Shown: piece by piece, positions 48,101 to 58,102 of the stretch
How positions within the stretch are numbered: position 1 is the stretch's first letter
Layout of the letters: each line of letters opens with the position of its first letter
NCBI RefSeq assembly: GCF_932526225.1
Contig: NC_064036.1
Location: 15,369,181-15,433,180, forward strand
DNA from: Nematostella vectensis
Taxonomy: Eukaryota; Cnidaria; Anthozoa; Actiniaria; Edwardsiidae
Length of the DNA: 64,000 nt
Direction: 5' to 3'
Position numbers and translations under genes: made by a program
The notes under the pieces: model-generated
Told to the model about the DNA's origin: nothing
What the model saw: the letters and a program-made list of their open reading frames with translations, nothing else
Databases searched by the model: none

Positions 48101-51098
48101 GTACCACTACCTTATGTATATTTTCCCATACAGTAGTTTAAAGTACCATACTGTAGTTAATAAATGTGAGTGATACATTATTTGTGGTAAATCCAGGTTT
48201 GTCAAAGAGTTAATCAATTTATTAAAATGACACCAAAGTCTTTAAAGCCCTAAATTGCCTGCCCCTACAAACAAACACCTTTTTTTTAATAAAAAATGAA
48301 AAAGAAACAATAATCTACGTAAATAAAGTCCCGAGCATTGTTGTTGGGCTTTAAAATGTATACATTTTAAACAGCTTACGTTTTAAACAGCTTGAGTGTA
48401 TGAATCCCATTACACTCAAACTACATGCAAAAAAACACGCACAATTCATGCAGAATTAGTGCACAAAAGGTTTGTGCAGGATGTACTGTAAGCTTACATA
48501 CAGGTCTAAGGCAGAGATGCTCGGGGGATCTGCCATGAACTCATACTCTGGGGGAGGTTCTTTGGGGATGTTCAGATCTGATATCAGCACTTGCTGCTGC
48601 ATTAAGGGCTTGGGCTGGGGAATGAGCAAGCAGCATAGTCAAAACCTATGAGAATACTAATGTATTAAACCATAGGGAAAGATAGGCATTATTGAGAAAA
48701 GGAAGACACAAAAATCAACACGAAGAAGAAAAAACCCTCAAAGACAAGTCACAAAAAATATATATGTATATCCGTGCTGGAAATAGCATAGGATCCACTT
48801 CCATACCTTAGAAATTCCTGGACCTGGAGCAGAGCTAGGTTCTGGGACTGAAAACGGCAAATAAATTAGTGAATTACCAGAAACAAGGCTTGATGTATGG
48901 CACAGGAATATCTAAGTCAGGCCTTGTATTACCTCAATGCTTTGGCAATTAACATTTATATCTGGACTTGATAACTGTAAGTTAAATTCTATGCGCTAGA
49001 GTCCAGTAACTCATGATTTGACTGTTCTGTCAACTTACTGCACTGCATACACCTAATTCAAAATACTTTTTTTAGATACGAGACTTATGCCAGAACTAAG
49101 TACAGCACCACCCCTTTTGGAAGCACCTGTCACAAGTCTAATCAACTTCACGTCAGTTTCACAGCCTCACCTTTGCCGAGGTTTTCCTTAAGATCCTAGA
49201 CCTTTTCATAGAACTAAGTACCCCCTCCCCCCTCCCCAATCAAGGGCAATCAATTTCACTTCTTTTTAATAGACTTTTTTTATAAACTAGAAGGTTTTCC
49301 TTAAATGGGCAGCTTAATGATACTGCGCATGTCTGGACTCAGTGTTTATTGTAGGCTTTTAATTGTCTACAAACAGTTGAACTTTAAGCTGTCAATGCCT
49401 TGTTAAAATATTATGCAATATTATATTGAAAACTATGATTATTGACAGTTTGTGGTCAAATTCCTTTGAATTTTAATCTCCCACATGTACCAAAGTCAAT
49501 ATTAGAATTTGACTGAAATTCAATGTGTCTGGGCAGGAGAGCAATTGCAAAGCTCTTACCATGAAACTGCCCCTTTAAAATCCTTGACCTTGTCAGGGAG
49601 CTAGGTACAGTACCCCTCCCCCCCCCACCTCCACCCTGGGCAAGCACTTGTCAATCAACTTCACGTCAGTTTCACAGCCTCACCTTTGCCGAGGTTTTCC
49701 TTGAAGTCCTTGACCTTGTGTAGGAAGTAGGCATAGTAGGGATCACCTTGGTTCAAGAAGTTGAACTTTGGGTTGTTGATCTCATTCTGTCTGATTCTCG
49801 ACTCAAACTCAGGGCCTGTCAAATTTAAGGTACAAACAGAAAATAGTTAAAGTGCATTTGTAAGACTTCAGACTTTTAGGGATTTTCAGTAAATGGGCTG
49901 AAATTTATTGTTCTATATTAATGTAAGCATATTTCTTTTCTTCAAAACTCCTTTTATCCAACCCTGGAAGGTCATGTCAAAACCTGGAGGGTAGGAAGGT
50001 ATGATGTATTTTCAGTAGATTAAATAGAAAAATGCATTAAAAACTGATGGGCCATGTTTGAAGCAATTTCCTAGACCACACAATAGCAAAAAAAAACAAA
50101 GGGAAAACTCACCATTTCTTGCAACAAAGCTTGCAGTCTTGTCAACAATATCTATTATTGGTGGTTAAGAGATTCATAATGGACAGAAGAATACATACAG
50201 TACAGTGAAATCATTAAAAATATATATATTTATACAAGTCCAGACACGGCAAGTTAACACTACATAAATCTCTCAAAAATTTCTTTTTAGGGGAACTAGT
50301 ACAGTTGAAGAATGATTATTTTTTTTATTATTGAGAGCTTGAAAACAGTTGGAATGGTGTAGAACTATTTTTCATTTTTATTATTACCCCTGATCTGTTA
50401 GTAAAATGTTGTGCTCTTTGGTTTCCCCACAAGCTGTTTTTTCTACAATTGAGAGTGACCTAACGATCTTTGGATAAATTATCTGTTTTACAAAAACGGT
50501 TTGTAGTTAGTTTCTTCATTCTCCTTTTTATTTCTATTTTCTACATTTTGTGCTCCTTAGAAACACTTTATCTTTTCATCAGCTTCTACTATGGAACTTG
50601 AAATAGCTAAGGGTACCACAAAACTTCCAAATGTTTTCATTGCTTTCAAACTCACTATTTCTTTAGTGATCTTGGGATGTTTGAGAAGAGTCCAACCAAA
50701 TCATAACCAAAGTTCATTACTTAAACATCGGGGTTGGCCTAAGCTACAAAGACTTTGATCTAGCATGCATCAGTCTAACAAATAACCAAAAGTAAAACAG
50801 ACAGCAGATATAATTTTAAGCAGAGACTGAAACTATAGTGACGACAAATATAATATTAGTCAAGTCGAACAGATAGACTCTCATTTTGATTACTTAAGGT
50901 CTACAGATAAATCACAACTAGACCTTGTATAAACGGAATGGCTTATCTGTAGCCGTTGTTAGCTTGTTCATCGTGGATACTTCTCACTTCAGGCGGAGGG
51001 TAAATGATGCCGATCGTCGGCTTATTGTATGTCTCTCCTTCATTCTGATTATTCCCTTCGGGCTTCTCCGTTTGCTCTGGTAACATAACAGGAGGCAT
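40275..51098 (-). CDS. SF3A1: Splicing factor 3A subunit 1 (SF3a120), complete
   Basis: Core U2 snRNP protein of the SF3a complex, acting in the nucleus at branch-site recognition. Eighteen coding exons (2,289 nt, 762 residues; the human protein is about 793): 50981-51098, 50113-50151, 49684-49815, 48807-48847, 48502-48614, 47277-47355, 46989-47069, 46776-46838, 46304-46394, 46139-46210, 45529-45605, 45373-45453, 44530-44848, 43147-43381, 41955-42196, 41163-41494, 40756-40827 and 40275-40376. All phases agree. It starts MPPVMLPEQTEKPEG, followed by GIIYPPPEVR. Next come two SURP modules (IVDKTASFVARNG and IVKLTAQFVARNG), a charged KEKEKQK stretch, an acidic segment, ISPITGERVPAEAM, a proline-rich region, and a C-terminal ubiquitin-like domain (GMPAGKQKLQL, KDSNSLAYYN) ending ERGGRKK before TAG. 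Confidence 0.96.
40655..40755. repeat. SF3A1: ~28-bp tandem repeat at the SF3A1 exon 17 donor
   Basis: Three copies of ATCAGATCCTAGTATGAAGA(TGGGTGAT) run up to the ACTTAC that marks the donor. Confidence 0.85.
42430..43200. repeat. SF3A1: Diverged tandem copies of the SF3A1 exon 14 end and donor
   Basis: The exon edge ACTTACGCTAAGCCCTTGGA plus AGCTTCAATCTGCTGGTCTA(GCGTGAC) recurs in the intron at about 42630-42700, 42715-42770 and 43055-43110, linked by GTGGCGCAACTCTCCAACAA-type words. Confidence 0.85.
42775..43028. mobile_element. MITE family A, copy 4
   Basis: 254 bp inserted within the exon-derived repeats of the SF3A1 intron. Same orientation as copy 2, same TTAA ends. Confidence 0.92.
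43382..44529 (-). other. SF3A1: SF3A1 intron 13
   Basis: AT-rich, with no element or coding signal that I can support. Confidence 0.6.
45780..46110. repeat. Dispersed repeat family B, copy 2 (inverted) in an SF3A1 intron
   Basis: Contains CTTAATGTCAAGAAATGCTT-like sequence (TTTAATGTCAAGAAATGCTT) and CCACTGCACTTGGGTTTGTT, complementary to 36.92-37.03 kb. Confidence 0.8.
46776..50151 (-). CDS. SF3A1: SF3A1 SURP-domain exons
   Basis: SURP1 is split over 50113-50151 (IVDKTASFVARNG) and 49684-49815 (FESRIRQNEINNPKFNFL). SURP2 spans 47277-47355 (VKLTAQFVARNGRQFLTNLM, approximated from the DNA) and 46989-47069 (YQFDFLRPQHSLFNYFTKLV), followed by IPPANIKEKL in 46776-46838. In the SF3a complex, SURP2 binds SF3a60. 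The exon at 48807-48847 is a small spacer, PEPSSAPGPGIS. Confidence 0.93.
47516..48114. mobile_element. ~600-bp inverted-repeat transposon relic in an SF3A1 intron
   Basis: Left end TAAGGTAATGGTACCTATTA(TCGGACA); the right end is the complement with one mismatch in 27. A CGATAATAGGGCAC word also recurs inside, near each end. No transposase frame. Probably a non-autonomous DNA element. Confidence 0.82.
49127..49230. repeat. SF3A1: Duplicated SF3A1 exon 3 edge with donor
   Basis: ATCAACTTCACGTCAGTTTC and CACCTTTGCCGAGGTTTTCC match 49650-49705, which is the real 3' edge of exon 49684-49815 with its donor. The copy continues about 40 bp into diverged exon sequence and has a stop-prone frame. Confidence 0.85.
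50152..50980 (-). other. SF3A1: SF3A1 intron 1
   Basis: AT-rich intron. The donor is GTATCC, weaker than the consensus. Reading past it would give SIHDEQANNGYR and then a stop. Confidence 0.7.
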
Positions 51099-51240
51099 GG
51101 TGATGAATTGGTCCGCTTGCTTTTGAGGTTATTTTTTTATCAGGTATACAAGACCCTTAGCAAGGCCAAAAATGATTTTTAGCCGTTCGATTTACGAACT
51201 CGTGTTGATGGCCGCCATTTTGATTTTACCCGCTGTGCGT
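51099..51240 (-). promoter_or_regulatory. SF3A1: SF3A1 5' UTR and candidate core promoter
   Basis: On the minus strand AAAATGGCGGCCAT (about 51208-51221) is a YY1-like start-site motif of the kind common in housekeeping genes. It lies about 110 bp upstream of the ATG at 51096-51098. Confidence 0.45.
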
Positions 51241-51953
51241 TCTGGGTAGAATGGTCTCGCGAACAGACCTATGGGATTAGCACAGGCATCCCGCGTCTTA
51301 TAACCCTCTCTTGGCAACCTCAGTTCTTATTACACTGATTTAACTCATTTATGTATCTCTCGCAACCACTAAAATAGAAAGAGCCATTGAAGATTCGAGT
51401 TACCTGGGTAAAATTTAGTAATTTAGGGCAGTACCAGAAATAGATTATGACCAAAACGCCGATTATGGGCCTTACTCCCATTTTCATGGGACACAAAGAT
51501 GACATCGCGATTATACCACCGATCGAAAAGTGCATGTGTTGCCGAGGAGGGGGGGGGGGGGGTGGGTAGAGGGTGGCCAGAATAATCACCGAGGTATATC
51601 ACTGAGGCAGCCTACATAAAGTATTTTATTTAGTCATTTATTTATTTCATCTTATAAGGTTCATATTATAAATGGTGGCCGCAAACAGCTGATGCAACTT
51701 TTTCTGCATATAACTACGACTGCGATAATAAAAGTACAATATGATACAATATTACTAAAGCAGGACAAGTTAGTTAGGGTAGGCGAGATTACAACATGAT
51801 TCATATTTCAGACAAGATGGATAATAAGCGCTTGCACTTGTTGGTAACTCTTGTACTCAGTTTACGCATGCGCAGAGCTATAACCAAGCTCGTGTGAACA
51901 GCCACGCCCCTACTGGTCATCCCTGCTAACGCCCTGATGGGGGTATTGTCCAG

Positions 51954-52137
51954 CGGCGTAGCCAGGATTTCTAACAGGAGGGGGCCCAAAAGGGACTTTC
52001 AGGCATTTTCTTCTGTATTTTAGCAAGAGACCATGATGATCTCTTGATTTTAGATAATTTCTCATACATTTACTGTATTTTTGGCTGCTATAAGGGGGGG
52101 GGGGGGGGGGCTAGACCACCCCCTGGCTACGCCCCTG
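51954..52137. mobile_element. hAT-like MITE with poly-G
   Basis: 184 bp flanked by the direct 8-bp repeat TTGTCCAG (51946-51953 and 52138-52145). Left end CGGCGTAGCCAGG; right end is the complement of CAGGGGCGTAGCCAGG. The 8-bp duplication and CAGGG-type ends fit the hAT superfamily. A 17-G tract lies inside the right end. Confidence 0.85.
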
Positions 52138-52778
52138 TTGTCCAGTGATGAGAATGTGCCCCAAATCCCAAGGAAAACTGTCACGTTCGAATTTGGGTGC
52201 AAGGTGAGGTCTGTGTGGGCGCTGCTTTGAGAAATCAGTGGTCAAGCAATGAATCTAGGGCAGTCCCAATCTTTCCTAATATGACTTGCTTTTTTATATT
52301 GTACTTGCAATGCAAATGGCGGTTCAGTTATATTGAGATCCTTGATTTAGCTCCTAGACAGTAGGTGAGCTGTTTTTTTAAGCTTATTCATGCAAATACG
52401 CATGTGCGTACCTCAAAAATTCAGAAAAAAAACATAGTTGTGTAAAAAAGTCTGTCATATTCATACACGAAAAATGCATCAGGAATTTATGGGAAATATA
52501 TACAACCGGCCCCTCCCCTGCTACGGCCCATCTGAAAGACCCATTGAGTATCCGATCATTTTGATTTCGATCTATATAGGAACAGTTGTTCTGGTCTAAG
52601 AAACGAAATACTTGTGATATTACGTGAATAATATTACCCTGGGTTCCAGGGCTGAAAAGTTCGCTATACACCCGTTACAATCCAAAACGTTTTTTATAAC
52701 TATTAAGGGGAAATATGTCTGAAACTGGCAACTTATATCTGCTATAATGCAACCACGCTGATTTGAGGCAAAGTCTCT
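52138..52778. other. Non-coding DNA downstream of the ENPP-like gene
   Basis: Nothing recognised beyond short AT-rich sequence. The 3' UTR of the ENPP-like gene should lie here. Confidence 0.5.
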
Positions 52779-54782
52779 TCAGCAAGTCAAACAGAAAGGT
52801 AGAAGTAGTATCACCAAAGTTACGGGAGTAGCGACATTGGTGTTGCCATGATTACCAGCTTTAGCGCCGACTTCCGGCGGATCACTACCCGTCACAGTAG
52901 TCGTCGGTGTTGTGTTACCAGTGGAATTGTGTGACTTCTGGATTATTCCAGACTTGTCAAGAAGGACAGGGGGCTTAGGGTCCGGGCTGTGGTGTACGGC
53001 TGGCGCTGTAGATTTTGGATTTTGGGTTGAGGTGATGACATCACCGGAGCTGTCAGTAAGCATTGTTCCTTTATCTTTTAGTGATTGCGTGACGCCGATA
53101 CCAGAGCTTGTCTCTTTGCCACCAGTGTTTTTCATCTTAATGACATTCCCATAGTTATCTGTCGGTAATGTTACCCGACTTGGCATCGTACTTTGGCCTG
53201 AACCACCCTTCGGCGTGACAGCCTTTCCGGTACCATGATGGGATAGTGGCGTGACAGCCTTTCCGGTAACATGATATGATAGTGGCGTGACAGCCTTTTC
53301 GGTACCATGATGGGATAGTGGCGTGACAGCCTTTCCGGTAACATGATGGGATAGTGGCGTGACAGTGCTACCCTCGGCTGTATCGACGCTACCGGATGAG
53401 ATGTCGGTTCCTTTCTCTAAAGCTTGAGGATTTCTTCCAGTGCTAGTATTGGTCTCAACCTCAAGTGATTTCATTTTTAAAAATTCCATCATAATGGACA
53501 GGGAGCCGTTATGCGAGCGAGGCTTTACTCCAAGTATATGGCATAGTAATGGGTATAAGTCGACTGCACGGAGACTTCGTGGCGACGAGTAGTTCGCCTT
53601 AAAAAAAGGTCCACGCGCGTAGAAGATTCCAGCAGAATTCTGGGAAGGTGACCAGACGTGTGAGCCTTCTATCCATTCTCCCTCGCCAGCGGTATCATAG
53701 TCAGTGCGCATGAGCCAGCCTTCTTCGACATCAAGGTACAGCGGAGGAATGCGCCGGTTGTTCTTCCAATGCCAGTTGTCAGGAAAATCTCTCTTTTTGT
53801 AAATCTTTAAATGGGAGTTATTTGCCGTGCTCAAGGCGTTAAGTACCTTCTCCATTTGTCCGGGTTTGGGCCATAATTGCTCGGTCGTACCCCTGTTCTC
53901 GTAATAATCATTGCTTGTGATGTAATCATTTAGACAAATCTGACGCTTATTCGAGGTCTCGATCAAAGAGTGATCAGACACGAGTATTATATTGACCTTG
54001 TTCAACAGCTTGGCAGTGTACAAGCCATCAAGCAGTCGCCCAACCACATCTCTGTCAATCATTTCAATCATCTGGCGGTACTGTGGGGAGTGGGGTCCGT
54101 AGGCGTGTCCCTTCCAGTCGGGCTCGTCGATGTAGAGCAGCGCGAGTTTGGGAGGTTCGTTGGAACTCACCCACTCGAGCACCTTATCTACGCGGTTACT
54201 AAACGGGTCCGACCAATCAAATGTGCAATGAACCCTCATATATTCTCGCAGATTCTCGAGCTTTCTGCCGCTGTAGTGATCACAATTCACGTAGCAAACA
54301 GGCTTTGTTGCATACGTGGGCTTTTCCTTATAGCTGTAACTCCCAGGCCAAAAGTACGACGCTGTTTTTTCTCCCTGTTTCTGCATTGTCAGCCAAATTG
54401 GTTCTGATTCGTTGTAGAATTTTGGGTCAAAATTAGAACAGTCATCGGAATGGATGAAGCGCTCTTCGTAAATAGGATCCCAGAACATGTTGTCGACAAT
54501 GCCGTGAGATTCAGGATACAAACCGGTCAGGAAGGTCGTATGTATGGGCGCAGTTCGTGTTGGGTGAACTGGTACCATATTTTTTGCCTTTACGCCAGAT
54601 TGGACGATGAAGTCGAAGTTCGGCGTATGGGTCAGATCCGAACCGACAAATTGCCATCCTAACCCTGCAAACGAAACCAATATCACTGTTCCAGTTTCTG
54701 TCTCATTTTTGTCGCGGAGAAGGACAGATGAAGCGAGAGAAGCCAGAATAATTAGGGAGCACCCCAACCTGACGAACGCCAT
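52779..54782 (-). CDS. ENPP-family ectonucleotide pyrophosphatase/phosphodiesterase homologue, single exon, probably inactive or altered
   Basis: An uninterrupted 667-residue frame. Residues 1-20 form a signal peptide (LIILASLASSV). The ENPP fold is clear: HPTRTAPIHTTFLTGLYPES with the nucleophile Thr at about 77, YIDEPDWKGHAYGP with metal-site Asp and His at about 222 and 226, LVSDHS at about 268-272, and GSH at about 373-375. The usual SFDG motif reads SFAGLGW, so the first metal-binding Asp is Ala at about 39. The Asn that normally follows the nucleophile in the family TFPNH motif is Ile. A Ser/Thr-rich stalk follows, with about five repeats of AVTPLSHHGTGK-like units (DNA 53210-53380). 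The C-terminal hydrophobic tail (VTLVILLLPFCLTC) after a small-residue stretch suggests a GPI anchor. It may be a pseudoenzyme. The lack of introns could mean a retrocopy. Confidence 0.9.
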   Translation of the reverse strand: MAFVRLGCSLIILASLASSVLLRDKNETETGTVILVSFAGLGWQFVGSDLTHTPNFDFIVQSGVKAKNMVPVHPTRTAPIHTTFLTGLYPESHGIVDNMFWDPIYEERFIHSDDCSNFDPKFYNESEPIWLTMQKQGEKTASYFWPGSYSYKEKPTYATKPVCYVNCDHYSGRKLENLREYMRVHCTFDWSDPFSNRVDKVLEWVSSNEPPKLALLYIDEPDWKGHAYGPHSPQYRQMIEMIDRDVVGRLLDGLYTAKLLNKVNIILVSDHSLIETSNKRQICLNDYITSNDYYENRGTTEQLWPKPGQMEKVLNALSTANNSHLKIYKKRDFPDNWHWKNNRRIPPLYLDVEEGWLMRTDYDTAGEGEWIEGSHVWSPSQNSAGIFYARGPFFKANYSSPRSLRAVDLYPLLCHILGVKPRSHNGSLSIMMEFLKMKSLEVETNTSTGRNPQALEKGTDISSGSVDTAEGSTVTPLSHHVTGKAVTPLSHHGTEKAVTPLSYHVTGKAVTPLSHHGTGKAVTPKGGSGQSTMPSRVTLPTDNYGNVIKMKNTGGKETSSGIGVTQSLKDKGTMLTDSSGDVITSTQNPKSTAPAVHHSPDPKPPVLLDKSGIIQKSHNSTGNTTPTTTVTGSDPPEVGAKAGNHGNTNVATPVTLVILLLPFCLTC

Positions 54783-55827
54783 AGTTCAGCGTCGTGTGCA
54801 GTCGCCGAGTTACTAGAACTATCTCCTCCTCGACAGATTTCTCTTTTATCTCGGAACATATGGTGTGCAAGCTAGGAAGATGTAATCTTTACGTTCTTCA
54901 GGTTCAGAGCGTAGTTAATTACCATTACCACACAGACACCGCTAAAAAATAAACTGAAGTGCCTTGGTCAGCATTGAACCGCATGGGCTACGCAAAAGGC
55001 TCAAAGGCTAAATGAACAATGAATTTTTCGTAGGCTTGGCTTACGACAGGTCAAAACGGTGTAAATAAATCAGTGAGTCCGCCCACAGAGGTCAACCCAG
55101 TAAGTAAGCTGTTCGTGCTTTGACTTTTCTTTCATGTTTATTTTGTCATATTTAGAGTATCTGTGCTTGCGTGGATCAAATATACGCTCGTGTGCATGCG
55201 TTTCTTAATGGGACATTTTTAATTTCTTTTTACACTCAATAACGAGCATGTAAACGCAAATTCCCAAGAATTACGTAGCAGTTTTCAAGTAGTTTTCTTA
55301 TACTAGAGAATGTGCACGTCAGTCCATATAATCTGAAACAAATAATAAGCCATGTAAAATAAAATCATTTTAAGATGTTTTTACATATAAAAGTGTCTAT
55401 ATTTCTTTTAAAAAGAATGGTAGACTGAAGGTTATAATTATAATAAACAACTTCGTTTGCAAGGTACCAAAAGTCGAGTATGCTATTTGTGGGGTTTTGA
55501 TAACTCACATAAGTGCTAAAGGGAATAATTGTTTGTGATATGAGCTTGAACGAACCACGATGAATCTCGTCATCTCTTGATATTTGATAATTCAACAGTG
55601 TTTGTTCATAATCAGTGAAAACACTGATACTATAGAAAAGCCTTATCTCAGAGATAACTCCCCTTTATCACGAGTCAAAATAACACATATCACTTAGAAT
55701 AGTTTTAATATGATTTCTTGGAGTTTTATTTCTTTATTAACCGTGATTATCAGGGTATATGTGGTGCGGGTAGACAATAGGTTTTTCCACCGTCTGGCGT
55801 TCATGCGGCTACCTTCTCTTTTTTGTC
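54783..55827. other. Intergenic DNA between the GPCR and the ENPP-like gene
   Basis: AT-rich. It should include the GPCR 3' UTR and the ENPP promoter. No element recognised. Confidence 0.5.
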
Positions 55828-56934
55828 TTAAAATGCATTAGTCGATCTCCTGCCTGTCGTGTGGTTTGTCAGAGAAAGAAGCGGGGAATTCATTATCACT
55901 TTACTCGGCATTTGCCCGCTATAAACCACCGCAAGGATCGATGGCCGAGTTCGTTCGGAATCTAATCGGGGTGACACGAGAAATTTCCGAATAGAAGTTA
56001 ACTGCACACTGCGTGCCCTATCCGGGGGTATCGGAGCATCAAGCTTGCATTTTAATTGCTTCCAAAATGTCCTTATAGCTCTGTTAAACTCGGGAATTCG
56101 GAAGGAATAAATTATAGTGTTAATAAAGGAATTACTGAACTGTAAAAGTTTAAAGCTTTTGTACATGAAGGACAATTCGTCTTTGAAGGGCTCTCTGCAA
56201 CCCTTACACGTGTGGAATACGATTAGTAGCACCTCGAATGGCAACCAGCAAATCATCGATGCGCATGTCACAGTGATGAGAGTCCGCGCGAGCCTTCGCT
56301 CTTGGTCTGAGCCTTGCGACCTCGGCTTCCATTCCCGCCCTTTTGCTTTCTTCCAAATAAAGGCATATGCCACAATGACGATAAGCAAAGCCATTGATAA
56401 ACACGCAATCGCCACAAAAGACAATACATTAGATGACACAACTCCATAGATAAACCCCAGCAAGTAAAGCATTGATATTACCATGGCAATGAACCATGGC
56501 ATTCCTATAAGCAAGCAATAAGCGTACGAGCCCACGATTTTATGTTTCAGTGGCCAGCGGACAGCAAACCAGCGCTCCACCGCAACCGAAGCGAGCGTCA
56601 AAACGGACGCGAATCCAGATACAATGTCAATCACCTCGTGTGTCGCCAGTCGGATCTTGGTGGATCTGTGTTCATTGGTAAACAACAGGTCCCGTATGAA
56701 GAGAGGGCATGATAAGCTACCGACCATCAAGTCCGCCAAAGCGAGGCTGACAAGGAGATAGTGTGTTCGTTTGCGCACGCGCCGTAGCGTAGCCCGTGTG
56801 AAAACAGTGATGGTGAGAATGTTGGCGAGGATTATGGCGCATGATACTACAGAGAATGCCACTGGCCAGATCATGCGGGCTCCTTGAAGGGCCTTTGACA
56901 TGCCATTGATTGCACTGCTGTTTACTAAGTCCAT
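55828..56934 (-). CDS. Rhodopsin-class (class A) G protein-coupled receptor, single exon
   Basis: 368 residues with seven hydrophobic segments. Visible class A marks: LVSLALADLMVG (TM2), the TM3 end as VERWFAVRWP (ERW in place of DRY), ICWLPF (TM6, compare CWxP) and NSFINTIIYSFRIPEFNRA (TM7, compare NPxxY and helix 8). NSS near the N-terminus is an N-glycosylation site. I see no Cys at the usual top of TM3, so the common TM3-ECL2 disulfide may be missing. Cnidarian genomes contain many intronless orphan receptors of this kind; the ligand cannot be named from sequence. The start Met is the first in frame after an upstream TATACCTG-containing region. Confidence 0.9.
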   Translation of the reverse strand: MDLVNSSAINGMSKALQGARMIWPVAFSVVSCAIILANILTITVFTRATLRRVRKRTHYLLVSLALADLMVGSLSCPLFIRDLLFTNEHRSTKIRLATHEVIDIVSGFASVLTLASVAVERWFAVRWPLKHKIVGSYAYCLLIGMPWFIAMVISMLYLLGFIYGVVSSNVLSFVAIACLSMALLIVIVAYAFIWKKAKGREWKPRSQGSDQERRLARTLITVTCASMICWLPFEVLLIVFHTCKGCREPFKDELSFMYKSFKLLQFSNSFINTIIYSFRIPEFNRAIRTFWKQLKCKLDAPIPPDRARSVQLTSIRKFLVSPRLDSERTRPSILAVVYSGQMPSKVIMNSPLLSLTNHTTGRRSTNAF

Positions 56935-57067
56935 TTTGCTTTTCTATACCTGAAAATGAAATACAAGTGTTTACATTAGAGTAACGAAAATACTTAAAAA
57001 AAGGAAAAAATGGGAGAAAAAATTCCCGTCTCTTTTCAGAGTCAGGCGTTTATAACGTACAACAAAA

Positions 57068-58102
57068 GGGCATAAGTTAAGAGAGGGACACTTTGGTATT
57101 ACCCGCGCGCCATGTCGATTCCGAATCTGGCTATTTTTAGTAACCACCACCACACCACTGCGCGTGAGCATTTTTACTCACCCTACCCCCGCGCTTTGGC
57201 ATTTTCATCTTGTTGTTTGCCGCTGTTTTGTGACTTGAAACCGAAAAAAAAAACCTATTTGTACAAATACCATCGAAAATTTAATTCTAGCATCAAGGAT
57301 AAGGGTAGTTGCGGTTTATTAAGGGGATGTAGTACTTCGAGGATTGCAAGATTTCAAAAACGAGACTTCATTTAAAATCAATAGCGGAAAACCTAGTGCT
57401 TCAAACACCGTTTTCGCTCTAACATGCTGCTTTTTCGTGGTTTCTCAACATTCATTATCTTCCTAATGGTCAAACAAAATATGTAAGTTAGACATTAGAT
57501 ATTATATTGATTTTTTTTGTGAATATTCCGGTGAATTGAGAAGAAATCCAAGAAAAATACATTTAACAAAACTATCCTTGTAGCGAGGGAATGCATTTTT
57601 GTGATGATCAAAGCCAGCAAGCTGAAGTATCTGAGCTTTTGTATAGTGAGAAAATAAAGAGGGAGATATTACTGTACTTCTTTGATGTTGTTTTTATTAT
57701 ATGTTATATTATTATGTTTTTATTAAGCTGGGGTCGGGATTTGAATCAAACGCGGTATCACAACCATTTTATCGCTCGTCGGTTACTTTTTTCTTTCTTC
57801 TTCACTTGAAATCTCCGCTCAGACAAAAAAAAAAACAGTCAAACTATTCAGGGATTTAGCTTTCTGTGAGTATATTTGCCAATCCTGACAGACTTGTTTT
57901 CTTCTTCAAAGTTATTTTACATGATTTCTTTTTATTCCTATCGAGTTGGCAAAACAACAACACGCAACCCGCGAGGGAGTAGGACAAAATAAAAGGAGCA
58001 AATCCTCACGCGCAGTGGTGGGGTGGTGGTTACTAAAAAATAGCCAGATTCGGGTAATACCACGGGTAATACCAAAGTGTCCCTCACTTATCTTATGCTC
58101 TC
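57068..58102. mobile_element. ~1.03-kb element with ~150-bp diverged inverted ends
   Basis: Left arm (57068-57222) GCATAAGTTAAGAGAGGGAC, ACTTTGGTATTACCCG, CTGGCTATTTTTAGTAACC. The right arm (57946-58102) is its diverged complement. The interior has no transposase-like frame. Confidence 0.78.

Noticed and set aside
53970-54407. 145-codon + strand frame
   Set aside because: Antisense shadow of the ENPP-like gene with no splice or family support.
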